The notes beneath the pieces are model-generated. The model saw only the letters and a list, made by a program, of their open reading frames with translations. It was not told the origin of the DNA and ran no database searches. 64,000 nucleotides of DNA from Pseudomonas sp. ICMP22404 (GTDB taxonomy: Bacteria; Pseudomonadota; Gammaproteobacteria; Pseudomonadales; Pseudomonadaceae), in the NCBI RefSeq assembly GCF_006227205.1, contig NZ_VCNG01000020.1:1-64000 (forward strand), in the 5' to 3' direction. The translations under genes and the position numbers were made by a program. Shown here one piece after another: positions 8,094 through 18,790 of this stretch. Position 1 is the stretch's first letter. Each line of letters starts with the position of its first letter.

Positions 8094-9011
8094 ATGGATC
8101 GCATCGAATGCATGCGCGCGTTCGTCGTCACCGTGGGCGAGAACGGCTTCGCGGCAGCCGCCCGGGCCATGGACGTGCCGAGGTCGAAGGTCAGCAAGCA
8201 GATTCAAGCGCTGGAAGAAGCCATCGGTGTGCAACTGCTGCAACGCACCACGCGCAGCCTGCATCTCACCGAAGCGGGCGCCGAGTATTTCGAAGCGGCT
8301 CGGGAGGTCCTGGCGGCCCTGGATGAGGCCGAGCAGCGGGCACGGGATGGGATCGGTGAGTTACGCGGGGTGTTGCGGGTCAACGCGCCGATGTCGTTCG
8401 GCTTGCGACGGCTGGGCAAGCTGATACCGCTGTTCCATGAGCGGCATCCGAACATCGAGCTGCAAGTGGTACTCAGCGACCAGCAGGTCGATCCGGTGCG
8501 CGGCGGTTTCGACGTGACCATCCGCATCGCCAGCATGCCCGACTCGACCATGATCGCCCGGCAACTGGCGCCGGCGCCGCGCATCATGGTTGCCGCCCCG
8601 GCTTATCTCAGCCGTGCGGGCGTCCCGCAGACGCCCCAGGACCTGCGCACCCACCAGTGCCTCAACTACGGCTACCTGCAAAGTGGCGTGAGCCTGCAAT
8701 TGAGCAATGGCAAGGAGACGCAACGGGTCAATGTCACCGGCCCCTTGCACGTCAACAACGGCGACTTGCTGGCGCAGGCCGCCGAGGCCGGCATGGGCAT
8801 TGCGCTGTTGCCCGATTTCATTGTGGAAGACGCTCTGGCGGCCGGGCGGCTGGTGCCGGTGCTGTGCGAATGGCAAGCGCCGGCGATCAGCATCAACGCG
8901 GTGTATTCGTCAGCCCGGCGCCTGCCACAGAAAACCCGGGCCTTCATCGACTTCCTGGTCGAACAACTGGCGACTAGACAGGCTGCGGCTTGCGCAGGCT
9001 CAACCGACTGA
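8094..9011 (+). CDS. LysR-type transcriptional regulator, CrgA/AaeR-like subgroup
   Basis: 305 residues, full family length. The N-terminal winged helix (FVVTVGENGFAAAARAMDVPRSKVSKQIQALEEAIGVQLLQRTTRSLHLTEAG region, residues 8-58) is followed by a periplasmic-binding-like effector domain (about 90-295, with GVLRVNAPMSFG and a GFDVTIRI stretch typical of this subgroup). AAGGA lies nine bases before the ATG. It is divergent from the YcaC-like hydrolase and its last 38 bp overlap the end of the convergent DMT gene. Its effector is unknown; the hydrolase is the likely target. Confidence 0.9.
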   Translation: MDRIECMRAFVVTVGENGFAAAARAMDVPRSKVSKQIQALEEAIGVQLLQRTTRSLHLTEAGAEYFEAAREVLAALDEAEQRARDGIGELRGVLRVNAPMSFGLRRLGKLIPLFHERHPNIELQVVLSDQQVDPVRGGFDVTIRIASMPDSTMIARQLAPAPRIMVAAPAYLSRAGVPQTPQDLRTHQCLNYGYLQSGVSLQLSNGKETQRVNVTGPLHVNNGDLLAQAAEAGMGIALLPDFIVEDALAAGRLVPVLCEWQAPAISINAVYSSARRLPQKTRAFIDFLVEQLATRQAAACAGSTD

Positions 9012-9837
9012 TCCACACCGCAAGCAGAATGACACCGCCGCCCAGGAACAACCGGCCCAATGCCTCGTGCTGGTTCCAGATCAGCAGGTTCAACAACAGC
9101 CCTACAGGCACGTGCAGATTGTTCATCACCGCCAAGGTTCCGCCCTGGACCAGGCAGGCGCCCTTGTTCCACCAGTACAGCCCCAGTGCAGTGGAGACGA
9201 GGCCAAGAAACACCAACACGCCCCATTGCAACGGCGCTTCAGGCCAGAAATTGGCCTTGCCGAACAGTAGAAACGCCGGCAACGCCACCGCCAGCGCACC
9301 GAGGTAGAAGTAGCCGAAACGCCGGTAGTGCGGCAGGTCGCTCGGGTGGCGGGCCACCAGATGCTTGTACAACACCTGCCCGGCCGCGTAGGTGAAGTTG
9401 GCCAGTTGCAGCAGCAAGAAGCCCATGAAGAAATCCGGATTGATCCGGTCATAGCGAATCACCGCCGCTCCGGCCACGGCCACCAGTGCAGCGACCAGTG
9501 CCCAAGGATTGAAACGACGGTTCAACGCGTCTTCGATCAAGGTGACGTGCAGCGGCGTGAGGATGGTGAAAAGCAGCACCTCGGGCACCGTCAACACCCG
9601 GAAACTCAGGTACAGGCAGACGTAAGTCACGCCGAACTGCAAGGCGCCAATCAACAGCATGCCGCGCATGAACGACGCTTCAACCTGGCGCCATCGGGTC
9701 AGTGGAATGAATACCAACCCGGCCAGCAGCACCCGGACCAGCACCGCGAAATAACTGTCCACGTGCCCGGCCAGGTATTCGCCGATCAGGCTGAAGGAAA
9801 ATGCCTGGATCAATGTCACAAAAAGTAGATAGCCCAT
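8974..9837 (-). CDS. DMT-superfamily (EamA) inner-membrane transporter
   Basis: 287 residues made almost entirely of hydrophobic segments, consistent with ten helices as two EamA repeats. ILTPLHVTLIEDALNRRFNPWALVAALVAVAGAAVIRY is the repeat junction and GLVSTALGLYWWNKG the second-repeat signature. Such proteins mostly export amino acids or related small metabolites. GAGG lies five bases before the ATG at 9837. The 3' end overlaps the convergent LysR gene by 38 bp. The substrate cannot be told from sequence. Confidence 0.85.
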   Translation of the reverse strand: MGYLLFVTLIQAFSFSLIGEYLAGHVDSYFAVLVRVLLAGLVFIPLTRWRQVEASFMRGMLLIGALQFGVTYVCLYLSFRVLTVPEVLLFTILTPLHVTLIEDALNRRFNPWALVAALVAVAGAAVIRYDRINPDFFMGFLLLQLANFTYAAGQVLYKHLVARHPSDLPHYRRFGYFYLGALAVALPAFLLFGKANFWPEAPLQWGVLVFLGLVSTALGLYWWNKGACLVQGGTLAVMNNLHVPVGLLLNLLIWNQHEALGRLFLGGGVILLAVWISRLSLRKPQPV

Positions 9838-9913
9838 ACGCCCCTCGTTTCGGAAGGCGGCGAAGATAGCGGTTTTTGCCGGATCAGTGAAAGGCGTTCA
9901 CCCCAAACCCACT

Positions 9914-11782
9914 TCAACAGGACACTTCATCCACCGCCGGCGTGCGAACCTGGCGTTGCTGCCGATCATTGGCTGCACGCTGAAACACGCGGGTCACGGC
10001 CTGGAAATTTGCCGGCTTGGTTAGAATGTCATCGGCACCGGCGGCCCTGAAACGTTCGACCTCATAGGAAAAAACACTCGCGGTAAAAGCAACGATGTAA
10101 CAAGCATCGCCCTGGGGCAGCGCACGGATCTTGCGGATCGCTTCCACCCCATCCATCACAGGCATGTTGATGTCCATGAGAATGACCTCTGGCATCGACG
10201 TCGCACAGCGACTGACCGCCTCCAGGCCATCGGAGGCAAGATCAGAGACATATCCCAGCGCTTCCAGCATCGCCATGGCCACTTTCTGATTCACTGGATG
10301 GTTCTCTACCAGCAGGATATCGAGCGGGTAACGCGTGGCGAAATATGAGTCGAAATCCACTGCAGCATGCTCGTCATCCAAGGGGATTTCCGAGCCTCGA
10401 AAAGGCTCCATAGGGAGCGAGAAAGAGAACGTCGAACCGACACCCGATTGGCTGGTAAAAGATAAAGTCCCCTGCTGGGCTTCGACCAGTTTCTTGCAGA
10501 TTGAAAGACCGAGGCCACTCCCGGTAAAACGTTGACTGACGGTGCCTTTAAGCTGAACGAAGGGCTCGAACAGACTGCCTTGCCGCTCTTCGGGGATGCC
10601 TATGCCGGTATCGTGTATGGAAAAGTCGAGCCAGACTCCAGCGTCGTGTCCACTCGTCGTGACCGTGAGCGATACTTTTCCGCTTTCGGTGAACTTGATC
10701 GCGTTGCCCAGCAAATTGATCAATACCTGACGCAGACAATCGAGATCGGTTTTAACCCAATGAGGTACGCTCGCAGAAACCTGCGTCTCGATGACGATCG
10801 GCTTGTCCTTGATGCTCTGCTGGATGATTTCAACGCTGGATGAAACCAGGCTCCGCAATTCAAATACACGAGGTTTCAACTCAAGTTTACCCGCCTCGAT
10901 TTTTGCCAGATCGAGCACGTTGTCGATCAGCGAAAGCAAGCTTCGTCCGCTGGTTTGAATCGTTTTCAGGAGGCTGTTCTGCTCGACAGTCAGGGATGAA
11001 CGTGCCAGCAACTCGGTTGCACCGATAACACCGTACATGGGGGTACGGATCTCATGGCTCATGGTGGCGAGAAATCTGGTTTTTGAACGGTCCGCTTCCT
11101 CGGCGGCATTCTTTGCCTCATTCAATATCCGTTCGTTCGTTTGCAACTGCTGGAGATGCGCACGGGTGCGGAAAAGGCTGAAGGCGAGAAAAACCAGAAT
11201 GGCAAGAATGATATGGTGCAGCGAATCCTGATTGAGTTGGTGGTAGTAATCCGCCAACGTCATCTCCGCCCCCGCCACATAAACCGTACCGTCCTTCGAC
11301 TTCATCGGAACGAAGACCGCACGAAAGTCCCCCCAATGATCCGAGTAGTCGATCCAGGTGGGCTCGCTGCGCTCGAAGCTGTCGAGTAACGCCTGGCTGG
11401 CATCGGGATAAGGGTCGAAGAAACGCACGAAGTTCTTTTCCTCGATTTCTTTCTTCGATGCGCTGGAACTGATCAGATACGCCTTTCCATCGCGCTTGAT
11501 CACGCTGTAGACAAAGGCGGTGCCCATTGACTCATTGAAACTGGAAAGCCGCTGAATGGCGTCCCAGTCTTGCGCCGGCGATTTGGATTGTTTGTCGATC
11601 AGGTTGTCATGATAGCCGTCACCGAGGATGGCCGAAGCGCCCAGCGCAGCATGCAGCAGTTTGCTATTGATATTGTCGGTCAGGATCCCCTGGGTCTCGA
11701 CATAGAGGTAATAGATATAGCCACTGACCCCTAAGATGTAGGCCAGAAGTAACGCCCATGTTTTGCGCCTGAGTCTGAACAT
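9914..11782 (-). CDS. Hybrid sensor histidine kinase/response regulator
   Basis: 622 residues from the ATG at 11782, chosen because GGAGG lies nine bases upstream; earlier in-frame starts lack one. Order: membrane helix (10-28), a ~155-residue extracytoplasmic sensor region with no family I recognise, second helix (about 190-205), HisKA with His243 in MSHEIRTP, HATPase_c (N box LINLLGNAIKFT, DTGIGI, GSGLGLSI), then a receiver with phospho-acceptor Asp537 in LMDINMPVMDG and the Lys in LTKP. There is no Hpt domain, so a separate phosphotransfer protein is expected. The receiver acidic pair reads EN (LLVENHPVNQ) rather than ED, which may weaken metal binding. No cognate regulator gene is adjacent. 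Confidence 0.88.
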   Translation of the reverse strand: MFRLRRKTWALLLAYILGVSGYIYYLYVETQGILTDNINSKLLHAALGASAILGDGYHDNLIDKQSKSPAQDWDAIQRLSSFNESMGTAFVYSVIKRDGKAYLISSSASKKEIEEKNFVRFFDPYPDASQALLDSFERSEPTWIDYSDHWGDFRAVFVPMKSKDGTVYVAGAEMTLADYYHQLNQDSLHHIILAILVFLAFSLFRTRAHLQQLQTNERILNEAKNAAEEADRSKTRFLATMSHEIRTPMYGVIGATELLARSSLTVEQNSLLKTIQTSGRSLLSLIDNVLDLAKIEAGKLELKPRVFELRSLVSSSVEIIQQSIKDKPIVIETQVSASVPHWVKTDLDCLRQVLINLLGNAIKFTESGKVSLTVTTSGHDAGVWLDFSIHDTGIGIPEERQGSLFEPFVQLKGTVSQRFTGSGLGLSICKKLVEAQQGTLSFTSQSGVGSTFSFSLPMEPFRGSEIPLDDEHAAVDFDSYFATRYPLDILLVENHPVNQKVAMAMLEALGYVSDLASDGLEAVSRCATSMPEVILMDINMPVMDGVEAIRKIRALPQGDACYIVAFTASVFSYEVERFRAAGADDILTKPANFQAVTRVFQRAANDRQQRQVRTPAVDEVSC

Positions 11783-11843
11783 CGTCCACAGCCTCCATTC
11801 TGTCCGCCCAGCATAGAGTGAAGACTGGTTAAAAACCATTCTC

Positions 11844-11882
11844 AAAAAAAAGCCCGATCTCGCCAATGCGTTCAATCGGGCT
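11844..11882 (-). terminator. Rho-independent terminator after azoR
   Basis: On the minus strand AGCCCGAT (11875-11882) and ATCGGGCT (11851-11858) form an 8-bp stem followed by a run of seven T (11844-11850). It lies about 108 bp past the azoR stop and before the sensor-kinase start, separating the two same-strand genes. Confidence 0.85.
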
Positions 11883-11989
11883 ACTGCACTCAGGAGCAAT
11901 AAGTGCAAAGGGAGGTTCGATGCGCGAAACGGTTTGAAGGGAATCGCCAGGCCACTAGACCACCCGACGATTACCCGAGGATTAACAAG

Positions 11990-12589
11990 TCAGGCGACTT
12001 GGGACAGTTTGGCGTTGGCCTGATTCAAGCCCTTCTCCTGGAAGTCACCGCCCAGGTTCATGCCTTCGGCATGGATGAAGGTCACGTCGTGGATACCGAT
12101 GAAGGCCATGACCTGGCGCAGGTAGGGTTCCTGGTGATCGGAGCTGCCACCGGCGTGGATGCCGCCGCGAGCGGTCAGGACGAAAGCCCGCTTGCCGGTC
12201 AGCAGACCCTGGGGACCGGTGGGGGTGTACTTGAAAGTCACCCCGGCACGCAGCACGTGGTCGAGCCAGGCTTTCAAAGTACTGGGGATGGCAAAGTTGT
12301 ACATCGGCGCGGCCATCACCAGTACATCGGCGGCCAACAGCTCATCGGTCAGTTGGTTGGAGCGCTCCAGCGAAGCGTTCTCGATGTCGTTGCGCTGCTC
12401 GGCGGGCTTCATCCAGCCACCCAACAGGTTGGCGTCCAGATGAGGCACGGCATTGACGGCGAGGTCGCGGACATTGATTTCATCGGCCGGGTGAGCGGCT
12501 TTCCACTGCTTGATGAAAGTCTGGGTCAGTTGACGGGAAACCGAGTCTTGCTGGCGGGCACTGCTTTCAATGATCAGAACGCGGGACAT
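11990..12589 (-). CDS. azoR: FMN-dependent NADH-azoreductase
   Basis: 199 residues, standard AzoR length. Flavodoxin-like fold with the FMN phosphate loop near the N-terminus (LIIESSARQQDSVS), the FMN-ring motif APMYNFAIPSTLKAWLDHVLRAGVTF, and TARGGIHAG. AzoR uses NADH to reduce azo dyes and quinones in the cytoplasm and is often part of quinone or thiol stress defence. It is monocistronic, with its own terminator at 11844-11882. Paralogs are common in Pseudomonas, so the number (AzoR1, 2 or 3) cannot be set. Confidence 0.93.
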   Translation of the reverse strand: MSRVLIIESSARQQDSVSRQLTQTFIKQWKAAHPADEINVRDLAVNAVPHLDANLLGGWMKPAEQRNDIENASLERSNQLTDELLAADVLVMAAPMYNFAIPSTLKAWLDHVLRAGVTFKYTPTGPQGLLTGKRAFVLTARGGIHAGGSSDHQEPYLRQVMAFIGIHDVTFIHAEGMNLGGDFQEKGLNQANAKLSQVA

Positions 12590-12729
12590 GGGATGTAGGC
12601 TCCATCTGAATGTGTTGTCAGTCGATGGAGCAGAGATTAATAGGGACTATATCGATGAAAAAGCGCAAATATTTGCTGCAAAGCATCGATAAATTCGTTT
12701 ATAAGCTGAACAGACGTCCCAGGTTCAGC

Positions 12730-13044
12730 TTACTTTGGCTTACAGGTCAGCTCGATGCGCAGCTTGATGATGTTGCGGTTGAACTTGGCGGTGGCGTTCT
12801 TGAACTTGCCGGCGGCCACCTCGATCTTGCGGGTACGAGGGGCTTCCGGACCGTTGCGAAACACCACGGTGCAGGCCGCGTCGGTGCTGCCGTAGTTGTT
12901 GACCTGGATGGAGCCGATGTCGGCGTCAGTGTCGTAGGCGGTGTAGTCGATGCTCAGGCCGTCGAGGTGTTTTTCCACATCGATCGGGTACGCGAACGCA
13001 GTCAGCGGCAACAGGGCCAGCACTGCACAACAGATTTTCTTCAT
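12730..13044 (-). CDS. Small exported protein of unknown function
   Basis: 104 residues with a clear signal peptide (MKKICCAVLALLPLTAFA-YP). The mature part (~86 residues) looks beta-rich and has two cysteines (near NNYGSTDAACTVVF and the end, ELTCKPK) that may pair in the periplasm. Proteins like this are widespread in Pseudomonas but uncharacterised. It starts 50 bp from, and divergent to, the LysR gene at 13095, so the two may share regulation. No function is assigned. Confidence 0.78.
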   Translation of the reverse strand: MKKICCAVLALLPLTAFAYPIDVEKHLDGLSIDYTAYDTDADIGSIQVNNYGSTDAACTVVFRNGPEAPRTRKIEVAAGKFKNATAKFNRNIIKLRIELTCKPK

Positions 13045-13094
13045 TCGGCTGTCTCCACCAAGGGACCGCCAGCTTAGGACAAGAGGAGCTCAAT

Positions 13095-14018
13095 ATGAAA
13101 GCGCCCCGCGTGACCCTTGATCAATGGCGAACGTTGCAGGCCGTGGTGGACCACGGTGGTTTCGCCCAGGCCGCCGACGTGTTGCACCGCTCCCAATCGT
13201 CGGTGAGCTATACCGTGGCCCGCATGCAGGATCAGCTCGGCGTACCCTTGCTGCGCATCGATGGACGCAAAGCGGTGCTGACCGAGGCCGGCGGCGTGCT
13301 GTTGCGGCGCTCCCGGCAACTGGTGAAACAGGCCAGCCAATTGGAAGACCTGGCCCATCACATGGAACAAGGCTGGGAAGCGGAAGTACGCCTGGTGGTC
13401 GACGCCGCCTACCCCAGTGCCCGCCTCGTCCGGGCCCTGACGGCGTTCATGCCGCAAAGCCGCGGCTGCCGGGTACGCCTGCGTGAGGAAGTGCTGTCAG
13501 GCGTGGAAGAGGTGTTGCTCGAAGGCGTCGCTGACCTGGCCATCGTTGGCTTCAGCATCCCCGGCTACCTCGGGGCGGAGCTGAGCGACGTGGAGTTCGT
13601 CGCGGTGGCCCATCCCGAACACGCGTTGCATCGACTCAATCGCGAGCTGACGTTCCAGGACCTGGAAAGCCAGTTGCAAGTGGTGATCCGTGATTCCGGT
13701 CGCCAGCAACCCCGGGACGTGGGCTGGCTCGGTGCCGAGCAACGCTGGACGGTCGGCAGCCTCGCTACCGCCGCGACCTTCGTCGGCAGCGGCCTGGGCT
13801 TCGCCTGGCTGCCCCGGCACATGATCGAGCGGGAACTGCGGGAAGGCACGCTCAAGCGGCTACCCTTGGATCAGGGCGGCAGCCGCAACCCGAGTTTCTA
13901 CCTGTATTCGAACAAGGAAAAACCCCTGGGCCCGGCCACGCAGATCCTCATCGAACTGCTGCGCACCTTCGATACCGCGCCGCTGGATGCGCCGTTCGCC
14001 GCCCCTGAACAAGCCTGA
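13095..14018 (+). CDS. LysR-type transcriptional regulator
   Basis: 307 residues. N-terminal HTH (TLDQWRTLQAVVDHGGFAQAADVLHRSQSSVSYTVARMQ, residues ~5-43) and a substrate-binding domain (about 90-290). AGAGGAG precedes the ATG at the normal distance. It leads a co-directional run: the alpha/beta hydrolase follows after 13 bp, then ppiA and an ABC exporter. It also faces the small exported protein gene at 13044. The tight spacing suggests cotranscription with the hydrolase. Effector unknown. Confidence 0.9.
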   Translation: MKAPRVTLDQWRTLQAVVDHGGFAQAADVLHRSQSSVSYTVARMQDQLGVPLLRIDGRKAVLTEAGGVLLRRSRQLVKQASQLEDLAHHMEQGWEAEVRLVVDAAYPSARLVRALTAFMPQSRGCRVRLREEVLSGVEEVLLEGVADLAIVGFSIPGYLGAELSDVEFVAVAHPEHALHRLNRELTFQDLESQLQVVIRDSGRQQPRDVGWLGAEQRWTVGSLATAATFVGSGLGFAWLPRHMIERELREGTLKRLPLDQGGSRNPSFYLYSNKEKPLGPATQILIELLRTFDTAPLDAPFAAPEQA

Positions 14019-14031
14019 CAAGGAGTTCGCC

Positions 14032-14835
14032 ATGGCCTATTTCGCACACGAAGACTGCAATCTGCACTACGAGGAATACGGCCACGGCGCCCCCCTGCTG
14101 CTGGTCCATGGGCTGGGCTCCAGCACCCTGGATTGGGAAAAACAGATCCCGGTGTTGTCCGCCCATTACCGCCTGATCGTGGTGGATGTGCGCGGCCACG
14201 GACGCTCCGATAAACCCCGCGGTCCCTACAGCATTGAAGGTTTCAGCGCCGACCTGATTGCCCTGATCGAACACCTGCGCCTGGGCCCGGTGCACCTGGT
14301 GGGCTGGTCCATGGGCGGCATGATCGCCTTTCAGTTGGCGGTGGATGAGCCCGGGCGGGTCAAGAGCCTGTGCATCGTCAACAGCGCGCCGCAAGTCAAG
14401 ATCCGCACCCTGGACGACTGCTGGCAGTGGTTCAAGCGCTGGAGCCTGATGCGTATCCTTAGCCTGGAGACCATCGGCAAGGCTCTGGGGGCCAAGCTGT
14501 TTCCCAAACCTGAACAGGCGGATTTACGCTTTGAAATGGCCCGGCGCTGGGCAAAAAACGACAAACATGCTTATCTCGCCAGCTTCGATGCCGTCGTGGG
14601 CTGGGGTGTCCAGGAACGACTTTCGCAGGTGGCCTGTCCAACCCTCGTCATCTGCGCCGACCACGACTACACGCCGGTGGCAGTGAAAGAAGCCTATGTA
14701 AAACTGCTGCCCGATGCACGGCTGGTGGTCTTCACCGATTCAAGGCACGCTACCCCGCTGGACCAACCTGAACGCTTCAATCAAACCCTGCTCGACTTTT
14801 TGACTGCAGTCGATTCCACCACCCAGGATCAATGA
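14032..14835 (+). CDS. Alpha/beta hydrolase
   Basis: 267 residues from the ATG at 14032 (AAGGAG eight bases upstream; the longer frame would overlap the LysR gene without a ribosome site). Oxyanion-hole HGLGSSTLDW, nucleophile Ser93 in GWSMGGMIAF, acid Asp210 or Asp212 in CADHDYTP, and His239 in DSRHATPLD complete the triad. VDVRGHGRSDKP is typical of soluble esterase/lactonase-type members. No signal peptide, so cytoplasmic. It lies 13 bp after the LysR gene and 4 bp before ppiA, so it is probably in one transcript with both. Substrate unknown. Confidence 0.88.
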   Translation: MAYFAHEDCNLHYEEYGHGAPLLLVHGLGSSTLDWEKQIPVLSAHYRLIVVDVRGHGRSDKPRGPYSIEGFSADLIALIEHLRLGPVHLVGWSMGGMIAFQLAVDEPGRVKSLCIVNSAPQVKIRTLDDCWQWFKRWSLMRILSLETIGKALGAKLFPKPEQADLRFEMARRWAKNDKHAYLASFDAVVGWGVQERLSQVACPTLVICADHDYTPVAVKEAYVKLLPDARLVVFTDSRHATPLDQPERFNQTLLDFLTAVDSTTQDQ

Positions 14836-14839
14836 CCCC

Positions 14840-15394
14840 ATGCTGAAAAAAATCGCCCTCGCCGCCGGCTCCGTTCTGTTCGCCGCCAACCTGATGGCCG
14901 CGCCAGCGCCCCACGTGCTGCTGGACACCACCAACGGCCAGATCGAAATCGAACTGGACCCGGTCAAGGCCCCCATCAGTACCAAGAACTTCCTCGAGTA
15001 CGTGGACAGCGGTTTCTACAACAACACGATTTTCCACCGCGTGATCCCGGGCTTCATGGCCCAGGGCGGCGGCTTCACCCAGCAGATGCAACAAAAAGAC
15101 ACCAAGGCGCCGATCAAGAACGAAGCCAGCAACGGCCTGCACAACGTTCGCGGCACCTTGTCGATGGCCCGCACTTCCGATCCGAACTCGGCCACCAGCC
15201 AGTTCTTCATCAACGTGGCTGACAACGCATTCCTCGACCCGGGCCGTGACGCCGGTTACGCCGTGTTCGCCAAAGTGGTCAAAGGCATGGACGTGGTGGA
15301 CATCATCGTCAACTCCCAGACCACCACCAAACAAGGCATGCAAAATGTGCCGATCGACCCTGTGATCATCAAGTCGGCCAAGCGCATCGACTAA
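14840..15394 (+). CDS. ppiA: Periplasmic peptidyl-prolyl cis-trans isomerase A (cyclophilin)
   Basis: 184 residues. Signal peptide (MLKKIALAAGSVLFAANLMA, cleavage near residue 21) then a single cyclophilin domain. Active-site landmarks are FHRVIPGFMAQGGGF, the NEASNGLHNVRGTLSMAR segment and SQFFINVADNAFLD. It catalyses proline isomerisation during folding of exported proteins. Starts 4 bp after the hydrolase stop. A GC-rich hairpin follows before the ABC exporter. Identification by signal peptide plus bacterial-type cyclophilin is secure. Confidence 0.95.
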   Translation: MLKKIALAAGSVLFAANLMAAPAPHVLLDTTNGQIEIELDPVKAPISTKNFLEYVDSGFYNNTIFHRVIPGFMAQGGGFTQQMQQKDTKAPIKNEASNGLHNVRGTLSMARTSDPNSATSQFFINVADNAFLDPGRDAGYAVFAKVVKGMDVVDIIVNSQTTTKQGMQNVPIDPVIIKSAKRID

Positions 15395-15414
15395 CTGACG
15401 GTACAGGGCAAGCC

Positions 15415-15444
15415 TGAGCGGCGACGGCGATCCCGCGCCGCTCA
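15415..15444 (+). other. Hairpin between ppiA and the ABC exporter gene
   Basis: TGAGCGGCG (15415-15423) pairs with CGCCGCTCA (15436-15444). It lacks a T-run, so it is not a standard terminator and more likely protects or attenuates the transcript. Seven bases later comes AAAGGAG (15453-15459 region), then a second small hairpin AGCCC..GGGCT before the ATG at 15481. Confidence 0.5.
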
Positions 15445-15480
15445 CAGCAAAAAAGGAGAGCCCCGCCCGGGCTGTTTACC

Positions 15481-17313
<1,833 letters not shown>

Positions 17314-17325
17314 AACCTGACTCAA

Positions 17326-17365
17326 CCACCTGTGGCGAGGGAGCTTACTCCCTCGCCACAGGTGG
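17326..17365. repeat. REP-type hairpin (GTGGCGAGGGAG class) between convergent genes
   Basis: CCACCTGTGGCGAGGGAG and its complement form a nearly perfect 40-bp palindrome with a tiny loop. It sits between the convergent ABC exporter and acyltransferase genes and probably stops or stabilises both transcripts. Confidence 0.85.
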
Positions 17366-17383
17366 GGGTATCAGCCAGAAACC

Positions 17384-18508
17384 TCAGCACTGCCGATACG
17401 GCAACGCCGTCCTCGCCTCCTCGGCATACGCCAACACCCCCTCGTGTTCCCGGTTGAGGAAATCCGCCACCGCCGCTTTCAACCCGGGATGGCGCAAGTA
17501 ATGCCATGACCGGGTAATCACCGGTTCGAAACCGCGAATCAATTTGTGCTCGCCCTGGGCGCCGGCATCGAATCGCTGCAAGCCTTGGGCAATCGCGTAA
17601 TCCATGCCTTGGTAGAAACAGGTTTCAAAGTGCAGGCGGTCGAATTCCGCCAGGCAGCCCCAGTAACGCCCGTAGAAACTGTCGCCCCCTACCAGACTGA
17701 ACGCCATCGCCACCGGCCGCGATCCTTGCTTGGCCAGCACCACGCGAATGGCCTCGGGCATGCGTTCGGCCAGCAGGCTGAAAAATGTCCGGGTCAGGTA
17801 CGGTGCCTGTCGACGCACCGCGTAGGTGTTGGCGTAGCAGGCGTAGACAAAATCCCACTGGGCCTCGTCCAGTTGATGCCCCTCGAACCATTCGAAATCG
17901 ATGCCCAGCCCCGCCACCTGTTCGCGCTCCTTGCGCATCTGCTTGCGCTTGCGGGAACTGAGTGCGTCGAGAAAATCCTGGAAGTCCCGATAGTCGCGAT
18001 TGTGCCAGTGGTACTGGCAGCCGACCCGCTGCAGCCAGCCCTCTTGCCCGGCCAGCGCCGTGTCGGTGAAGGAATCCGTGAAGTTGATGTGGGCACTGGA
18101 AAGCCCCTCGATTTCCAGGTAGCCCGGCAAACTCTTGAGCAACTCGAAACCGTCTTCGAGCGTTGCCGCCAGTAGACGCGGCCCGCTGACAGGACTGAAC
18201 GGCACAGCGGTCAGCAGCTTCGGGTAATAGTCGATGCCGGCACGCTCGCAAGCGTCCGCCCAGCCATGATCGAACACGTATTCGCCGTAGGAATGCCACT
18301 TGCGATAACTGGGCAATGCGGCGATCAGCCGGTCACCGTCCGTATGCAACAAATGCTCGGGCTGCCATCCGGAGTGCGGGCCGACACTGCCACTGTCCTC
18401 CAACGCGCTGAGGAAGGCGTGGCGCAGAAACGGCTGGCTCTGCGGTACCAGGGCATCCCAGGTGTGTGGCGCTATTTCAGACAGTCTGTGCAGGCGCTGC
18501 AACGACAT
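17384..18508 (-). CDS. FemAB-like GNAT-fold acyltransferase (DUF482 family)
   Basis: 374 residues from the ATG at 18508 (GGAG eight bases upstream). It matches the family once called DUF482 and now FemAB-like: PHTWDALVPQSQPFLRHAFLSALEDSGSVG at the N-terminus, the SSRKRKQMRKEREQV basic patch, and GGDSFYGRYWGCLAEFDRLHFETCFYQGMDYAI near the C-terminus. By fold it would transfer an acyl or aminoacyl group; the reaction is not established. No signal peptide, so cytoplasmic. It diverges from the porin gene over a 282-bp spacer. Confidence 0.82.
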   Translation of the reverse strand: MSLQRLHRLSEIAPHTWDALVPQSQPFLRHAFLSALEDSGSVGPHSGWQPEHLLHTDGDRLIAALPSYRKWHSYGEYVFDHGWADACERAGIDYYPKLLTAVPFSPVSGPRLLAATLEDGFELLKSLPGYLEIEGLSSAHINFTDSFTDTALAGQEGWLQRVGCQYHWHNRDYRDFQDFLDALSSRKRKQMRKEREQVAGLGIDFEWFEGHQLDEAQWDFVYACYANTYAVRRQAPYLTRTFFSLLAERMPEAIRVVLAKQGSRPVAMAFSLVGGDSFYGRYWGCLAEFDRLHFETCFYQGMDYAIAQGLQRFDAGAQGEHKLIRGFEPVITRSWHYLRHPGLKAAVADFLNREHEGVLAYAEEARTALPYRQC

Positions 18509-18790
18509 CGATTTTTCTCCACTTCGCGATTCAGAGCCTCGCAAGTATCGCTTATCGCCGTGAGTTCCACACCCCGCGACGTCGACAAGGCACGCTCAGA
18601 AAAGTTCAGAACGACACCGAAACGTCACCGATGCGCCATCACATTGCCACTGCCCTGTCATAAACCATCGCGATACTGGCGCCTGTTTTTAGAGCGCCGG
18701 GTTCTAACAGCCCGGTCACCGTTTCCGTCCTTCAACGGTCGGTTGTGTCTTGGATGATCCGTCATCCTCTCTCATCCTTCGGAGATTGAT

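Noticed and set aside
15415..15444. Terminator between ppiA and the ABC exporter
   Set aside because: The stem is good but no T-run follows on the plus strand, so it is listed only as a hairpin.
18655..18676. PhoB box upstream of the porin (CTGTCATAAACCATCGCG)
   Set aside because: The first half matches CTGTCAT, but the second half (CATCGCG) agrees at only about two of seven positions, and no other half-site follows at 11-bp spacing.
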